Counted from the stretch's first letter, positions 20,218-28,350 are shown. The stretch: 38,748 nucleotides of DNA from Serratia marcescens (GCA_015548865.1 JADMXW010000033.1:1-38748), one strand, 5' to 3'. Notes: generated from the letters alone by a model not told the origin. Numbers and translations are program-made.

Positions 20218-20271
20218 TGCACTATTTTGGTGATTATGAACCATAATGGTGCAACGAACGGTAATGGTGCA
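20218..20271 (+). promoter_or_regulatory. NtrC enhancer cluster of glnA
   Basis: Three elements resemble TGCACCA-N3-TGGTGCA. The best is at 20237-20253 (16 of 17 positions, only the third base differs). A weaker one is at 20218-20234 (TGCACTATTTTGGTG). A half site, TGGTGCA, is at 20265-20271, one 18-bp step from the best site. They lie roughly 75-130 bp before the sigma-54 promoter, as expected for phosphorylated NtrC. Confidence 0.85.
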
Positions 20272-20326
20272 GGCACTGCCTTCAACGAAAGCCCGAAAAC
20301 AACGCCTCGCAACGACGTGCGTAGAG

Positions 20327-20342
20327 TTGGCACGATTTTAGC
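20327..20342 (+). promoter_or_regulatory. Sigma-54 promoter of glnA (glnAp2-like)
   Basis: TTGGCACGATTTTAGC has the -24 GG (20329-20330) and -12 GC (20341-20342) with exactly 10 bp between. The predicted start near 20354 leaves a leader of about 70 nt. Confidence 0.88.
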
Positions 20343-20424
20343 TTAAACCTTATTACGGTAACAAACATCATTCCATAACGATATTCGTTCCACGACGATA
20401 AATGACAAATCGGGAGATCCAAGT

Positions 20425-21834
20425 ATGTCCGCAGAACATGTTTTGACGATGCTGAACGAGCACGAAGTTAAATTCGTCGACTTACGCTTTACCGATACCA
20501 AGGGTAAAGAGCAGCACGTCACCATTCCGGCTCACCAGGTTAGCGCTGACTTCTTCGAAGAAGGCAAAATGTTCGACGGCTCCTCTATTGGTGGCTGGAA
20601 AGGTATCAACGAATCCGACATGGTGCTGATGCCTGACGCGAGCACCGCGGTACTGGACCCGTTCTATGAAGACACAACGCTTATCATTCGTTGTGACATT
20701 CTGGAACCGAACACCATGCAAGGCTACGATCGCGACCCGCGCTCCATTGCGAAACGCGCTGAAGAGTACCTGCGCTCCACCGGTATCGCGGATACCGTTC
20801 TGTTCGGGCCAGAACCTGAATTCTTCCTGTTTGACGACGTTCGTTTCGGTAGCAATATCTCCGGTTCTCACGTTGCTATCGATGATATCGAAGGCGCATG
20901 GAACTCCAGCACCAAATATGAAGGCGGCAACAAAGGCCACCGTCCGGCAGTGAAAGGGGGTTACTTCCCCGTTCCGCCGGTTGATTCTTCACAGGACATT
21001 CGTTCTCAGATGTGTCAAGTGATGGAACAAATGGGTCTGGTTGTTGAAGCTCACCACCACGAAGTGGCAACTGCTGGCCAGAACGAAGTGGCAACCCGCT
21101 TCAATACCATGACCAAAAAAGCGGACGAAATTCAGATCTACAAATACGTTGTTCACAACGTAGCGCACGCTTACGGAAAAACCGCAACCTTTATGCCGAA
21201 ACCGATGTTCGGTGACAACGGCTCTGGTATGCACTGCCACATGTCCTTGTCCAAAGGCGGCACGAACAAATTCTCCGGCGACAAATACGCTGGCCTGTCT
21301 GAAGAAGCACTGTTCTACATCGGTGGCGTAATCAAACATGCTAAAGCGATTAACGCCCTGTCCAACCCGACCACCAACTCTTACAAGCGTCTGGTTCCGG
21401 GTTATGAAGCTCCGGTAATGTTGGCTTACTCCGCACGTAACCGTTCTGCATCTATTCGTATTCCGTTCGTATCCAGCCCGAAAGCAGCACGTATCGAAGT
21501 GCGCTTCCCGGACCCGGCTGCTAACCCGTACCTGTGCTTCGCAGCACTGCTGATGGCAGGTCTGGATGGTATCAAGAACAAGATCCACCCAGGCGATGCT
21601 ATGGACAAAAACCTGTACGATCTGCCGCCGGAAGAAGCGAATGAAATCCCACAGGTTGCAGGCTCTCTGGAAGAAGCACTGAACGCGCTGGACGCTGACC
21701 GTGCATTCCTGACGGCAGGCGGCGTGTTCACTGACGACGCTATCGACGCTTACATCGGTCTGCGCCGTGAAGAGAACGATCGCGTTCGCATGACGCCGCA
21801 CCCGGTTGAGTTCGAACTGTACTACAGCGTTTAA
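20425..21834 (+). CDS. glnA: Glutamine synthetase type I
   Basis: 469 aa as in E. coli. Visible landmarks are FDGSSIGGW, the metal-binding [10 protein letters not shown], the [13 protein letters not shown]/metal loop, [17 protein letters not shown], and the adenylylation tyrosine in [10 protein letters not shown] (near residue 398). It forms a dodecamer in the cytoplasm and assimilates ammonia into glutamine. Control is by the NtrC/sigma-54 promoter upstream and post-translational adenylylation. A strong terminator follows, with glnL beyond. Confidence 0.98.
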   Translation: MSAEHVLTMLNEHEVKFVDLRFTDTKGKEQHVTIPAHQVSADFFEEGKMFDGSSIGGWKGINESDMVLMPDASTAVLDPFYEDTTLIIRCDILEPNTMQGYDRDPRSIAKRAEEYLRSTGIADTVLFGPEPEFFLFDDVRFGSNISGSHVAIDDIEGAWNSSTKYEGGNKGHRPAVKGGYFPVPPVDSSQDIRSQMCQVMEQMGLVVEAHHHEVATAGQNEVATRFNTMTKKADEIQIYKYVVHNVAHAYGKTATFMPKPMFGDNGSGMHCHMSLSKGGTNKFSGDKYAGLSEEALFYIGGVIKHAKAINALSNPTTNSYKRLVPGYEAPVMLAYSARNRSASIRIPFVSSPKAARIEVRFPDPAANPYLCFAALLMAGLDGIKNKIHPGDAMDKNLYDLPPEEANEIPQVAGSLEEALNALDADRAFLTAGGVFTDDAIDAYIGLRREENDRVRMTPHPVEFELYYSV

Positions 21835-21973
21835 TAAGCGACTGTGTACCTATGATTTACCTCGGCGTGGTGGGCGTGCTGAACCCTGCCATGACCGAGT
21901 ATCAACAGAATTATAAGAAGTTTGTTTTTGTTGCCGTGGAAACTTTTCAGCCCATCTTCGGATGGGCTTTTTT
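21835..21973 (+). ncRNA. glnA 3' UTR, possible GlnZ-like small RNA
   Basis: 139 nt from the glnA stop to its terminator with no open frame of note. In E. coli the glnA 3' UTR is processed to the small RNA GlnZ. Position and terminator fit an equivalent here, but I cannot verify sequence similarity or processing. Confidence 0.3.
21949..21973 (+). terminator. Intrinsic terminator of glnA
   Basis: AGCCCATC-TTCG-GATGGGCT followed by six T, with an extra-stable UUCG tetraloop. It separates glnA from glnLG, allowing partial read-through control. Confidence 0.95.
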
Positions 21974-22011
21974 CACCATCGGCCCTATTTCTTTATCATC
22001 AAAATTGGCCG

Positions 22012-22060
22012 TTGCGACGTAACATCCATCATCTACACTACAATGCACCGCTAGGGTGCA
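22012..22060 (+). promoter_or_regulatory. glnL promoter overlapped by NtrC site
   Basis: Probable -35 TTGCGA (22012-22017), 16-bp spacer, -10 TACACT (22034-22039). The start region is covered by the palindrome TGCACC-N5-GGTGCA (22044-22060), a near-perfect NtrC site. NtrC repression of glnLp is known in enterics; the arrangement here fits it. Confidence 0.75.
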
Positions 22061-22072
22061 GGAGTCTGCGTT

Positions 22073-23122
22073 ATGGCAACAGGCACGCTGCCCGATGCTG
22101 GGCAGATCCTCAATTCTTTGATCAATAGTATTTTATTGCTGGATAACGACCTGGCAATCCACTATTCCAATCCGGCTGCCCAGCAGTTGCTGGCGCAAAG
22201 TTCACGCAAATTGGCGGGAACACCGTTGCCGGATCTGCTCAGCTATTTTTCGCTGAATATTGAGCTGATGCGCGAAAGTCTCAACGCGGGTCAAGGATTT
22301 ACGGATAATGAAGTGACTATCGTTGTCGATGGCAGAGCGCACATTATGTCGCTCACCGCACAACGCATTCAAAACAGTTTTATCCTGTTGGAGATGGCGC
22401 CCATGGACAACCAGCGCCGCCTCAGCCAGGAGCAATTACAGCATTCCCAGCAGCAGGCAGCCCGTGATTTGGTGCGCGGTTTGGCGCATGAAATCAAGAA
22501 TCCGCTCGGTGGATTACGCGGCGCGGCACAACTGCTGGCCAAAGCGTTGCCCGATCCGGCGCTGACCGAATATACCAAGGTTATCATTGAGCAGGCCGAT
22601 CGTTTGCGTAATCTGGTGGACAGGCTACTAGGGCCGCAGCAGCCCGGTTTACACGTAACGCAAAGCATCCATCAAGTCGCTGAACGCGTATGTCAGTTGG
22701 TATCGCTGGAAAAACCAGACAACGTGACTCTGGTGAAAGATTACGATCCCAGCCTGCCAGAACTGACTCATGACCCAGACCAGATTGAACAAGTGCTGCT
22801 GAATATCACCCGCAATGCGCTGCAGGCGCTGGGTAAAGAAGGTGGCACCATTACGCTGCGCACACGTACCGCCTTTCAACTCACGCTGCACGGCGTGCGC
22901 TATCGTTTGGCGGCGCGTATTGATATTGAAGACGATGGCCCAGGTGTGCCTGCTCAACTGCAAGACACGCTGTTTTACCCCATGGTAAGCGGTCGCGAAG
23001 GGGGCACAGGCTTGGGATTATCTATCGCGCGTAGCCTGATAGATCAGCATTCGGGAAAAATTGAATTTAACAGTTGGCCAGGCCATACCGAATTCTCGGT
23101 TTACCTGCCTATTCGCCAGTGA
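22073..23122 (+). CDS. glnL: Nitrogen sensor kinase/phosphatase NtrB
   Basis: 349 aa as in E. coli. An N-terminal PAS domain (residues ~10-110) precedes the HisKA helix with His139 in [12 protein letters not shown]. The ATPase domain has an N box ([10 protein letters not shown]), G1 (DDGPGVP) and G2 (GGTGLGLS). It is cytoplasmic with no membrane segment. With PII it switches between phosphorylating and dephosphorylating NtrC. glnG begins 8 bp downstream. Confidence 0.97.
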   Translation: MATGTLPDAGQILNSLINSILLLDNDLAIHYSNPAAQQLLAQSSRKLAGTPLPDLLSYFSLNIELMRESLNAGQGFTDNEVTIVVDGRAHIMSLTAQRIQNSFILLEMAPMDNQRRLSQEQLQHSQQQAARDLVRGLAHEIKNPLGGLRGAAQLLAKALPDPALTEYTKVIIEQADRLRNLVDRLLGPQQPGLHVTQSIHQVAERVCQLVSLEKPDNVTLVKDYDPSLPELTHDPDQIEQVLLNITRNALQALGKEGGTITLRTRTAFQLTLHGVRYRLAARIDIEDDGPGVPAQLQDTLFYPMVSGREGGTGLGLSIARSLIDQHSGKIEFNSWPGHTEFSVYLPIRQ

Positions 23123-23130
23123 GGTTCACG

Positions 23131-24543
23131 ATGCAACGAGGGATAGTCTGGATTGTCGATGACGATAGCTCCATCCGTTGGGTGCTAGAGCGCGCGCTCA
23201 CTGGGGCGGGGTTAACCTGTGCCACCTTTGATAACGGAAATCAGGCGCTGCACGCGCTTGCCACACAAACACCGGATGTCTTGCTTTCCGATATTCGCAT
23301 GCCGGGCATGGATGGCCTGGCACTGCTGCAACAAATAAAACAGCGTCACCCGATGCTGCCGGTAATCATCATGACTGCACATTCCGATCTGGATGCAGCG
23401 GTAAGCGCTTACCAACAGGGCGCTTTTGATTATCTGCCAAAACCGTTTGATATTGATGAAGCCGTTGCATTGGTTGAACGTGCGATCAGTCACTATCTGG
23501 AACAGCAACAGCCGGTCAGAGCGCAGCCGCTCAATGGCCCCACCACGGACATTATTGGTGAGGCTCCGGCCATGCAGGATGTGTTCCGCATTATAGGCCG
23601 ACTCTCCCGTTCATCCATCAGCGTGCTGATTAACGGAGAGTCAGGAACCGGTAAAGAATTGGTGGCGCATGCATTACACCGCCACAGCCCACGAGCCAAA
23701 GCGCCATTTATCGCATTAAATATGGCGGCCATCCCTAAGGATCTGATTGAATCAGAACTGTTTGGTCATGAAAAAGGGGCATTTACCGGCGCTAACCAGA
23801 TTCGCCAAGGCCGCTTTGAACAAGCCGATGGCGGTACCCTGTTTCTGGACGAAATCGGCGATATGCCGCTGGATGTACAAACGCGGCTGCTCCGCGTATT
23901 GGCTGACGGGCAGTTCTATCGCGTCGGTGGCTATGCCGCGGTGAAGGTGGATGTGCGTATTATTGCCGCTACCCACCAGAACCTGGAAATGCGGGTTCAG
24001 GAAGGCAAATTCCGTGAAGACCTGTTTCACCGCCTCAATGTGATTCGCGTCCATCTGCCTCCTTTGCGTGAACGGCGCGAAGATATTCCGCGGCTGGCGC
24101 GCTACTTCTTGCAGGCAACAGCCAAAGAGCTTGGGGTAGAACCGAAAAATCTGCATCCCGAAACAGAAACTGCGCTCACACGCTTGCCCTGGCCGGGTAA
24201 CGTGCGTCAGTTGGAGAACACCTGTCGCTGGCTGACCGTTATGGCCGCAGGGCAAGAGGTCCTGATTCAGGATCTTCCTCCGGAGCTGTTTGAAACTACT
24301 GCACCAGACGCTACGGTACACATGCTGCCAGACAGTTGGGCGACTCTGTTAGCACAATGGGCCGATCGCGCACTGCGTTCCGGTCATCAAAACCTGCTTT
24401 CAGAAGCACAGCCAGAAATGGAAAGAACGCTGCTCACTACCGCGTTACGTCATACGCAAGGCCATAAGCAAGAGGCAGCTCGCCTGTTGGGATGGGGACG
24501 TAACACCCTGACGCGCAAGCTCAAAGAGCTGGGAATGGAATAA
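23131..24543 (+). CDS. glnG: Nitrogen response regulator NtrC
   Basis: 470 aa. The receiver domain has Asp10-12 and phospho-acceptor Asp54 ([12 protein letters not shown]). The central AAA+ sigma-54 activation domain has Walker A GESGTGKE, the sigma-54-contacting GAFTGA, and Walker [14 protein letters not shown]-terminal Fis-type helix-turn-helix follows ([21 protein letters not shown]). An in-frame opening at 23074 lies within glnL; ATG at 23131 with GAGG upstream matches the family. It activates glnA through the sites at 20218-20271. Confidence 0.97.
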   Translation: MQRGIVWIVDDDSSIRWVLERALTGAGLTCATFDNGNQALHALATQTPDVLLSDIRMPGMDGLALLQQIKQRHPMLPVIIMTAHSDLDAAVSAYQQGAFDYLPKPFDIDEAVALVERAISHYLEQQQPVRAQPLNGPTTDIIGEAPAMQDVFRIIGRLSRSSISVLINGESGTGKELVAHALHRHSPRAKAPFIALNMAAIPKDLIESELFGHEKGAFTGANQIRQGRFEQADGGTLFLDEIGDMPLDVQTRLLRVLADGQFYRVGGYAAVKVDVRIIAATHQNLEMRVQEGKFREDLFHRLNVIRVHLPPLRERREDIPRLARYFLQATAKELGVEPKNLHPETETALTRLPWPGNVRQLENTCRWLTVMAAGQEVLIQDLPPELFETTAPDATVHMLPDSWATLLAQWADRALRSGHQNLLSEAQPEMERTLLTTALRHTQGHKQEAARLLGWGRNTLTRKLKELGME

Positions 24544-24558
24544 TCGAGAAAAAGCCCC

Positions 24559-24592
24559 GTACACGGCCATCAGCAACATGATGGCCGTGTAC
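24559..24592 (+). terminator. Long hairpin after glnG
   Basis: A perfect 14-bp stem (24559-24572 with 24579-24592) and a 6-nt loop, 15 bp after the glnG stop. No T-run follows on the plus strand; the T-run is on the other side (minus strand GGGGCTTTTT). It may act as a 3'-stabilising or bidirectional structure rather than a classical terminator. Confidence 0.55.
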
Positions 24593-24639
24593 GTGCTACC
24601 GTTCACTACTCAATCCCCCATTCTGTTATTCCCGCACAG

Positions 24640-24982
24640 ATGTTGAAGAATCTCCACAAATTTAGGCTAAGTCTTTTTGTTGGTGCAGTGAACATTTCGT
24701 GCGCGTTAACCCGCGCGGTTATTTGCCCCGTACATCGCACGCGCCCTCGCCCCGAGTCCCCTGCTCTTCGCGGGAAATAACGCCGCTTACGCGGTGCCTT
24801 CGGGGCCCAAGCCCACGGACGGGCCGCCAGCAACGCATTCCCGACACGGCGCTGACTTTCGCGGCATCCTGCCGCTCACCCGGTGGCCTCGTTCCCCTCA
24901 GCGTTACTTTTACGCGTTACAAAATCAAAGAATTAAAACAATGCCGCTTTACGTTATTTTTTTAAGGATTCCTCCGCCCTAA
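24640..24982 (+). pseudogene. P4-satellite-like Icd-type (host division inhibitor-like) gene remnant
   Basis: Two frames give neighbouring parts of a familiar satellite-phage protein. SLFVGAVNISCA is read from ATG 24640. After a frame change near 24710, RLFAPYIARALAPSPLLFAGNN, then AYAVPSGPKPTDG and a tail ending at 24982, are read in a second frame that has an upstream stop. This resembles Icd-like/Ash-region proteins of P4-type elements by recall; no search was possible. The first frame stops at 24780. Base composition is far more GC-rich than the expIR region and codons look unlike the neighbouring core genes. Confidence 0.5.
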
Positions 24983-25199
24983 GGAGAGAGTTTCCCACTG
25001 ACAGCACGCATTTTCACCATAAGGGTATCCCCCAACCATCACCAAGAAGGATGGCAAGCGTGACGCTCACGCTCCGTTTGCCGTGCCTCCACAGGTATCG
25101 CCGGGAATTACAAGCCAGCGCACAAAATTGTCGATATTTTGCTCTTTACATAAAACAAGCCGGCAGTATGATCGTGTCGCTGATTCAGGAGAAAGTACC

Positions 25200-25322
25200 A
25201 TGCTAGATTCACTTATTTCTGCGGCAACGCACGGCGTTGAGCTTGGCGCAGCGGCGAGTCACTCACCGCAAACCGCCATTGCCGCGATTCTGTGCGCTGC
25301 ATTAATCAATTTCTTTATTTAG
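25200..25322 (+). CDS. yshB: Small membrane protein YshB
   Basis: 40 aa with a C-terminal hydrophobic span. SHSPQTAIAAILCAALINFF matches the E. coli YshB core (SHTPQTAVAAVLCAAMIGLF), and the position between glnG and hemN is the same. CAGGAG lies 8 nt before ATG. The function is unknown, though YshB-type proteins have been linked to intracellular growth of Salmonella. It is the only clear core gene in an otherwise accessory stretch. Confidence 0.85.
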   Translation: MLDSLISAATHGVELGAAASHSPQTAIAAILCAALINFFI

Positions 25323-25455
25323 ATTTAACCGACACGCCACCGGGCTGATGTCTATATCACAATAACATCCCCCATCATCATCGATGATGACGCTGTTTTA
25401 ACATGAAAATGCCCGTTAATTCAGACTGATGACAACGTTACTTTACCTCGTCATT

Positions 25456-25589
25456 CTCGGCAAAAGCCGAGGATCTCTGCCAGAAAAAACGCGTGTAATC
25501 TGCAAGAGATTCCCGCCCTCGCGGGAAAGACGGTGGTAGTAGGACAGTTGTCAGCAACCTCAAACGCCCCGTTAACATCGGGGCGTTTT
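25456..25589 (+). ncRNA. Candidate structured small RNA downstream of yshB
   Basis: Three hairpins follow one another without an open frame: CTCGGC-AAAA-GCCGAG (25456-25471), TTCCCGC-CCTC-GCGGGAA (25510-25527), and the terminator at 25562-25589. The series could be a free-standing small RNA or the 3' UTR of yshB. No promoter was identified and GGA motifs are not in loops, so a CsrA sponge is not supported. Confidence 0.35.
25562..25589 (+). terminator. Intrinsic terminator downstream of yshB
   Basis: AAACGCCCCG (25562-25571) pairs with CGGGGCGTTT (25579-25588) around a 7-nt loop; the T tract runs to 25589. Confidence 0.9.
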
Positions 25590-25613
25590 CATGTTTTACA
25601 TTGACTCAATGTA

Positions 25614-25700
25614 TATACCCTCAGGGGAGCCTACTCAGGTAAGTGACTGGGATGAGCGAGGAAAACCAACGTACCTGCAACATGAAGGATAACGGCTATA
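25614..25700. repeat. Degraded copy of a dispersed enterobacterial intergenic repeat
   Basis: The sequence starts TATACCC and ends GGCTATA. Its centre (CTACTCAGGTAAGTGACTGG, then GATGAGCGAGG) matches, from memory, a family of roughly 120-bp intergenic repeats common in Yersinia, Serratia and Pectobacterium. Part of the left half appears deleted. The family name cannot be confirmed without a search. Confidence 0.45.
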
Positions 25701-25782
25701 TCGACAATATCGCTAATCAGGAAAGGGGGGAACGTTTATTTTTCCGGTGGCTTATTTACGATATACTCTCGATGCTGCGGCA

Positions 25783-26112
25783 AAATCCGTAGCCGGAATT
25801 GGCGTTCCGAAATTTACCACGTTGCCTAAAAGACACTGATTTACTTAGTGTCTTTTATTAGGCGATGCCTGTGTGCACCTGTCAATGGTGGCTCAGGCGG
25901 GGGCTCCTCAAGGAGCGCCGGGCTACGTGGTAACCGGTTACGCCAACCCCGTCTGGGCTACCACCACAGGATTGGCGTCTCAGGTGGTAGTGATGCCCTA
26001 CCTACCACGGAGATTATCTTATGGCAATTATCCTTCCCTTGTTACACCCATATGCTTTCACCACGCTACCTGCGGGGGTGCATCATGTATAACGCTACGC
26101 CCCTTACCGTAG
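25783..26112 (+). pseudogene. Ash-family (P4 satellite-like) protein remnant
   Basis: One frame reads KSVAGIGVPKFTTLPK, then two stops (TGA 25837, TAG 25846), then SMVAQAGAPQGAPGYVVTG and YANPVWATT, the hallmark run of Ash-family proteins of P4-like satellites (recognised by recall). It ends at 26112. The part after 25873 could be translated alone (79 codons). The two stops lie inside a perfect hairpin, so this may be an attenuated leader rather than simple decay. It overlaps the small gene at 26085 in another frame. Confidence 0.5.
25828..25856 (+). terminator. Perfect hairpin inside the Ash-like leader
   Basis: AAAAGACACT (25828-25837) pairs with AGTGTCTTTT (25847-25856) around a 9-nt loop. 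With A4 on one side and T4 on the other, it could terminate weakly in either direction, in the manner of the short immunity-region terminators of P4-like satellites. Confidence 0.55.
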
Positions 26113-26252
26113 AAGAATACGTCGATCATTGCCGTGCACTTTCCTATGCCATCATCGAGTTGGATGATCCTCAAGCCAAAGAACTGCTGAACTTTATTCT
26201 GTGGGAACGGTTGAATCAGTTGAATGAGGCACTGCAAACAGAGGAAGCGTGA
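26085..26252 (+). CDS. Small P4-satellite-type hypothetical protein
   Basis: 55 aa: YNATPLTVEEYVDHCRAL, then AYAI-like YAIIELDDPQAKELLNFILWERLNQLNEAL-type helix. It is acidic, helical and soluble, similar to short proteins that follow ash/Icd genes in enterobacterial satellite prophages (recall, unverified). A GGGGG-rich ribosome site (TGCGGGGGTGCATC) precedes ATG. The frame is open upstream to 25848, but that part reads as the alternate frame of the Ash-like sequence. No function is known. Confidence 0.55.
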   Translation: MYNATPLTVEEYVDHCRALSYAIIELDDPQAKELLNFILWERLNQLNEALQTEEA

Positions 26253-26333
26253 ATGGTCGAGAAAGGCATTGGAAATAAAAAGCTAGTAGCGATACGTTGA
26301 CGTTCTGACATTTACTGCGTTAACGACATAATC

Positions 26334-26362
26334 GGTAATTGCCGCCAATATCGGCAATTACC
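26334..26362 (-). terminator. Hairpin beside the decayed hemN 3' end copy
   Basis: A perfect 11-bp stem GGTAATTGCCG/CGGCAATTACC with a 7-nt loop. It occupies the same position relative to the relic hemN tail as the hairpin at 28745-28768 does to the intact hemN stop, so it appears to be the duplicated hemN terminator. There is no T-run. Confidence 0.5.
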
Positions 26363-26372
26363 ATCACAAACA

Positions 26373-26456
26373 CCATCAAATCACCCGCGAGAACTTGTGT
26401 CTATACCTTGGCACGCAGATAGCTGTCAAAACACATGCAGATATTGTGAATTAACA
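26373..26456 (-). repeat. Decayed direct repeat of the hemN 3' end
   Basis: 84 bases align in the same orientation with 28778-28863. Outside a 16/18-nt gapped stretch, 63 of 68 positions are identical. Translated on the minus strand it gives NICMCFDSYLRAK, identical to the HemN tail, then a premature stop and frame loss. It marks the far side of the expI/expR island. Confidence 0.85.
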
Positions 26457-26853
26457 CATCATTACGCACCTGTCGAACATATCAACATGCCCCTTCATAC
26501 ATAAGCGTATTTTTTATTACCTTAATACTATCTTACCTCTTGTATATATTATGAATATAGACATTACGCAATTTAACCATTCCTTATTCAGGCCAAACTC
26601 TCTGACAGTCCAAATGTAAAGATTATAAAAAACCAAATAAAATTACTTTCTTAGATAAAAACTCGAAGCAAAAGGGGACAAATGAATCTGAGGATATGAA
26701 ATTCTATTATTTAGATTTTATTTATTCTTCGTGATTATTTGAGTGGGAATAAAACACTAAAAAAACTATTATTGCTCAGTCCCGGCATGCTACTGGAAAG
26801 CTTCACTGATGTTACCGAATTTAATCATTCTACACATTAATACAGGTGACATT
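26457..26853. other. AT-rich upstream region of expI
   Basis: About 400 bp of low-GC sequence without an open frame. It presumably holds the expI promoter, but several AT-rich hexamer pairs are possible and none stands out. A lux half-site (ACCTGT at 26468) lacks a matching partner. Confidence 0.4.
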
Positions 26854-27495
26854 ATGTTTAATATTTACAGTGTTAATTACTTATCTCTAAGCAATGAAAA
26901 ATCAGAAGATTTTTTCATTTTACGAAAAAATATATTTAAAGATCGTCTACAATGGAATGTTAATTGCTCTAATGGAAAAGAATTTGATGAATTTGATAAT
27001 GAAAAAACAGATTATATATTTGGAGTTAAAAATGGAGTTATTATTTGTGGTACAAGAATTATAGATACTAAATACCATAACATGCTGAATGATACGTTTT
27101 CATCTTTCTTTAAAAAAATAAATTTACCTGAAGGAAAATTCATTGAGTCAACCCGTTTTTTTGTGGATAAAGATAGGGTTAGCTCACTCCTTGGTAACAA
27201 ATATCCCGTTACTCTGGCCTTATTTCTTTCATTGATTAACTATGCCCAGCGTCACCATTATGACGGTATATTGGCTGTTGCAAGTCACCCGATGATGAGC
27301 ATCATCCGAAAATCAGGCTGGAATGTTACAGTACTGGAAACCGGGGTTTCCGAGAAAGATGAACCTGTCTATCTGCTACTGGGTCATATTGATCTCAAGA
27401 GTCAGAAAGAATTAAAAGATAGGATATTACGTAGGGACAACATTCAGTCTGAAAATGTACTGAACGACTGGCCACTGTCGTTTATCGCTGAGTAA
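26854..27495 (+). CDS. expI: Acyl-homoserine lactone synthase, LuxI/ExpI family
   Basis: 213 aa. All core LuxI-family residues are present: Arg24, Phe28, Trp34 (LRKNIFKDRLQW), Asp45 and Asp48 (EFDEFD), Arg68 (CGTR), and Glu98/Arg101 (IESTRFFVDKDR). The C-terminus WPLSF is typical of the ExpI/CarI/YenI group. It makes N-acyl-HSL signal from S-adenosylmethionine and acyl-ACP. The usual IYTIVSHPM block reads ILAVASHPM, so the Thr linked to 3-oxo selectivity is Ala141. ATG at 26854 with CAGGTGA upstream fits the family better than the opening at 26809. The gene is strikingly AT-rich compared with flanking core genes. Confidence 0.92.
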   Translation: MFNIYSVNYLSLSNEKSEDFFILRKNIFKDRLQWNVNCSNGKEFDEFDNEKTDYIFGVKNGVIICGTRIIDTKYHNMLNDTFSSFFKKINLPEGKFIESTRFFVDKDRVSSLLGNKYPVTLALFLSLINYAQRHHYDGILAVASHPMMSIIRKSGWNVTVLETGVSEKDEPVYLLLGHIDLKSQKELKDRILRRDNIQSENVLNDWPLSFIAE

Positions 27496-27498
27496 TCA

Positions 27499-28221
27499 TT
27501 ACGTAATCGGTTGAATCAGGCGAAGCTCCACGCCAAGACGCACAGCATGCCGGGCATTGGCGACTCCCATCTTTTTAACAATATTCAGCATATGGAACTT
27601 AACAGTACGCACTTTTATACCAAGAATCATCCCTGTTTCTTGATATGTTTTACCGACACTCGTCCAATAGAGAATTTCATTTTCTCTTTTGGTGAGTAGG
27701 TTAGTTTTTCTCACGTCTTCTGGTTTTTTTTCAGAAAATGATGTCAACGTCAAGTATGTTTCGTGTACTGATGCTAATAATATTGAGATGTCCCCTTTAT
27801 TCTGTAAAAGCGTTTGCATTATCTCTACCTTACGTTCAGCTGGGACAATAAAAGATAGAGTCACAAGATTATTGTTATAGTCATGCAATACAAACGTATA
27901 GCCATTAACCACTTCATATTCACTGGCTTGATTGAAAAGTTCAGCAAAGTCATACCCTGAATGGGTCATCAGTTTTTCATTCCAGGGAAAAGGGGTTAAC
28001 CTTTTCAATGCAGTGATTACCACAGGATCAGTATACTGAAGCCCATTCTCTCGGTAATGTCTGACCCATTCTTCTGGATAGTTTGTTACACCAAAGATGC
28101 ATGACATATCTTTTTTGGATAAGACCACGTATGCCCATGTGAATGCCTCGAGGGTGTTTAACGTCGCTTCAAGCTGATTTCTTATAATTTCTTCAACATT
28201 GCATTCATTTTTCATTAACAT
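27499..28221 (-). CDS. expR: Quorum-sensing regulator, LuxR/ExpR family
   Basis: 240 aa. The N-terminal autoinducer-binding domain keeps the Trp/Tyr/Asp-Pro/Trp constellation (TWAYVVLS, WVRHYRENGLQYTDP, FPW). The C-terminal LuxR-type helix-turn-helix is LTKRENEILYWTSVGKTYQETGMILGI with KFHMLNIVKKMGV. It converges with expI, the stops separated by 3 bp, the layout of ExpI/ExpR, YenI/YenR and EsaI/EsaR. Proteins of that subgroup often bind DNA without signal and release on AHL binding; whether this one does is inference. AAGGA lies 7 nt before ATG. A probable -10 is TATATT (28260-28265, minus strand). Confidence 0.93.
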   Translation of the reverse strand: MLMKNECNVEEIIRNQLEATLNTLEAFTWAYVVLSKKDMSCIFGVTNYPEEWVRHYRENGLQYTDPVVITALKRLTPFPWNEKLMTHSGYDFAELFNQASEYEVVNGYTFVLHDYNNNLVTLSFIVPAERKVEIMQTLLQNKGDISILLASVHETYLTLTSFSEKKPEDVRKTNLLTKRENEILYWTSVGKTYQETGMILGIKVRTVKFHMLNIVKKMGVANARHAVRLGVELRLIQPIT

Positions 28222-28330
28222 TACAACATCCTTGTGAGTACGAATATCATGTCTTCAATAATATATCGCCTATGGGAATGAATGACCGCCTTCGTATCAG
28301 TTTGGGGACCGGTGTAAGGTACAGCAAGTG

Positions 28331-28350
28331 AACTGTACTTATGGTCAGAT
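28331..28350 (+). promoter_or_regulatory. lux-box-like ExpR binding site
   Basis: The 20-mer has CTG-N10-CAG (28333-28348), the core of LuxR-type boxes, and matches about 15 of 20 positions of the lux-box consensus. It overlaps a second perfect palindrome, GTACAG-N8-CTGTAC (28319-28338). It lies 110 bp upstream of the expR start codon, and its centre is about 41 bp before the predicted start of the rightward transcript. Confidence 0.6.

Noticed and set aside
20989-21801. 270-codon minus-strand frame within glnA
   Set aside because: Opposite-strand shadow of glnA codon bias; the product is Val/Cys/His/Arg-rich and unlike any protein.
25420-25600. CsrB/CsrC-type sponge RNA near yshB
   Set aside because: GGA triplets are few and not in hairpin loops, unlike CsrA-binding RNAs.
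26468-26487. ACCTGT half of a lux box upstream of expI
   Set aside because: The second half does not match (CAACA instead of ACAGG-like), and it lies about 370 bp from the expI start.
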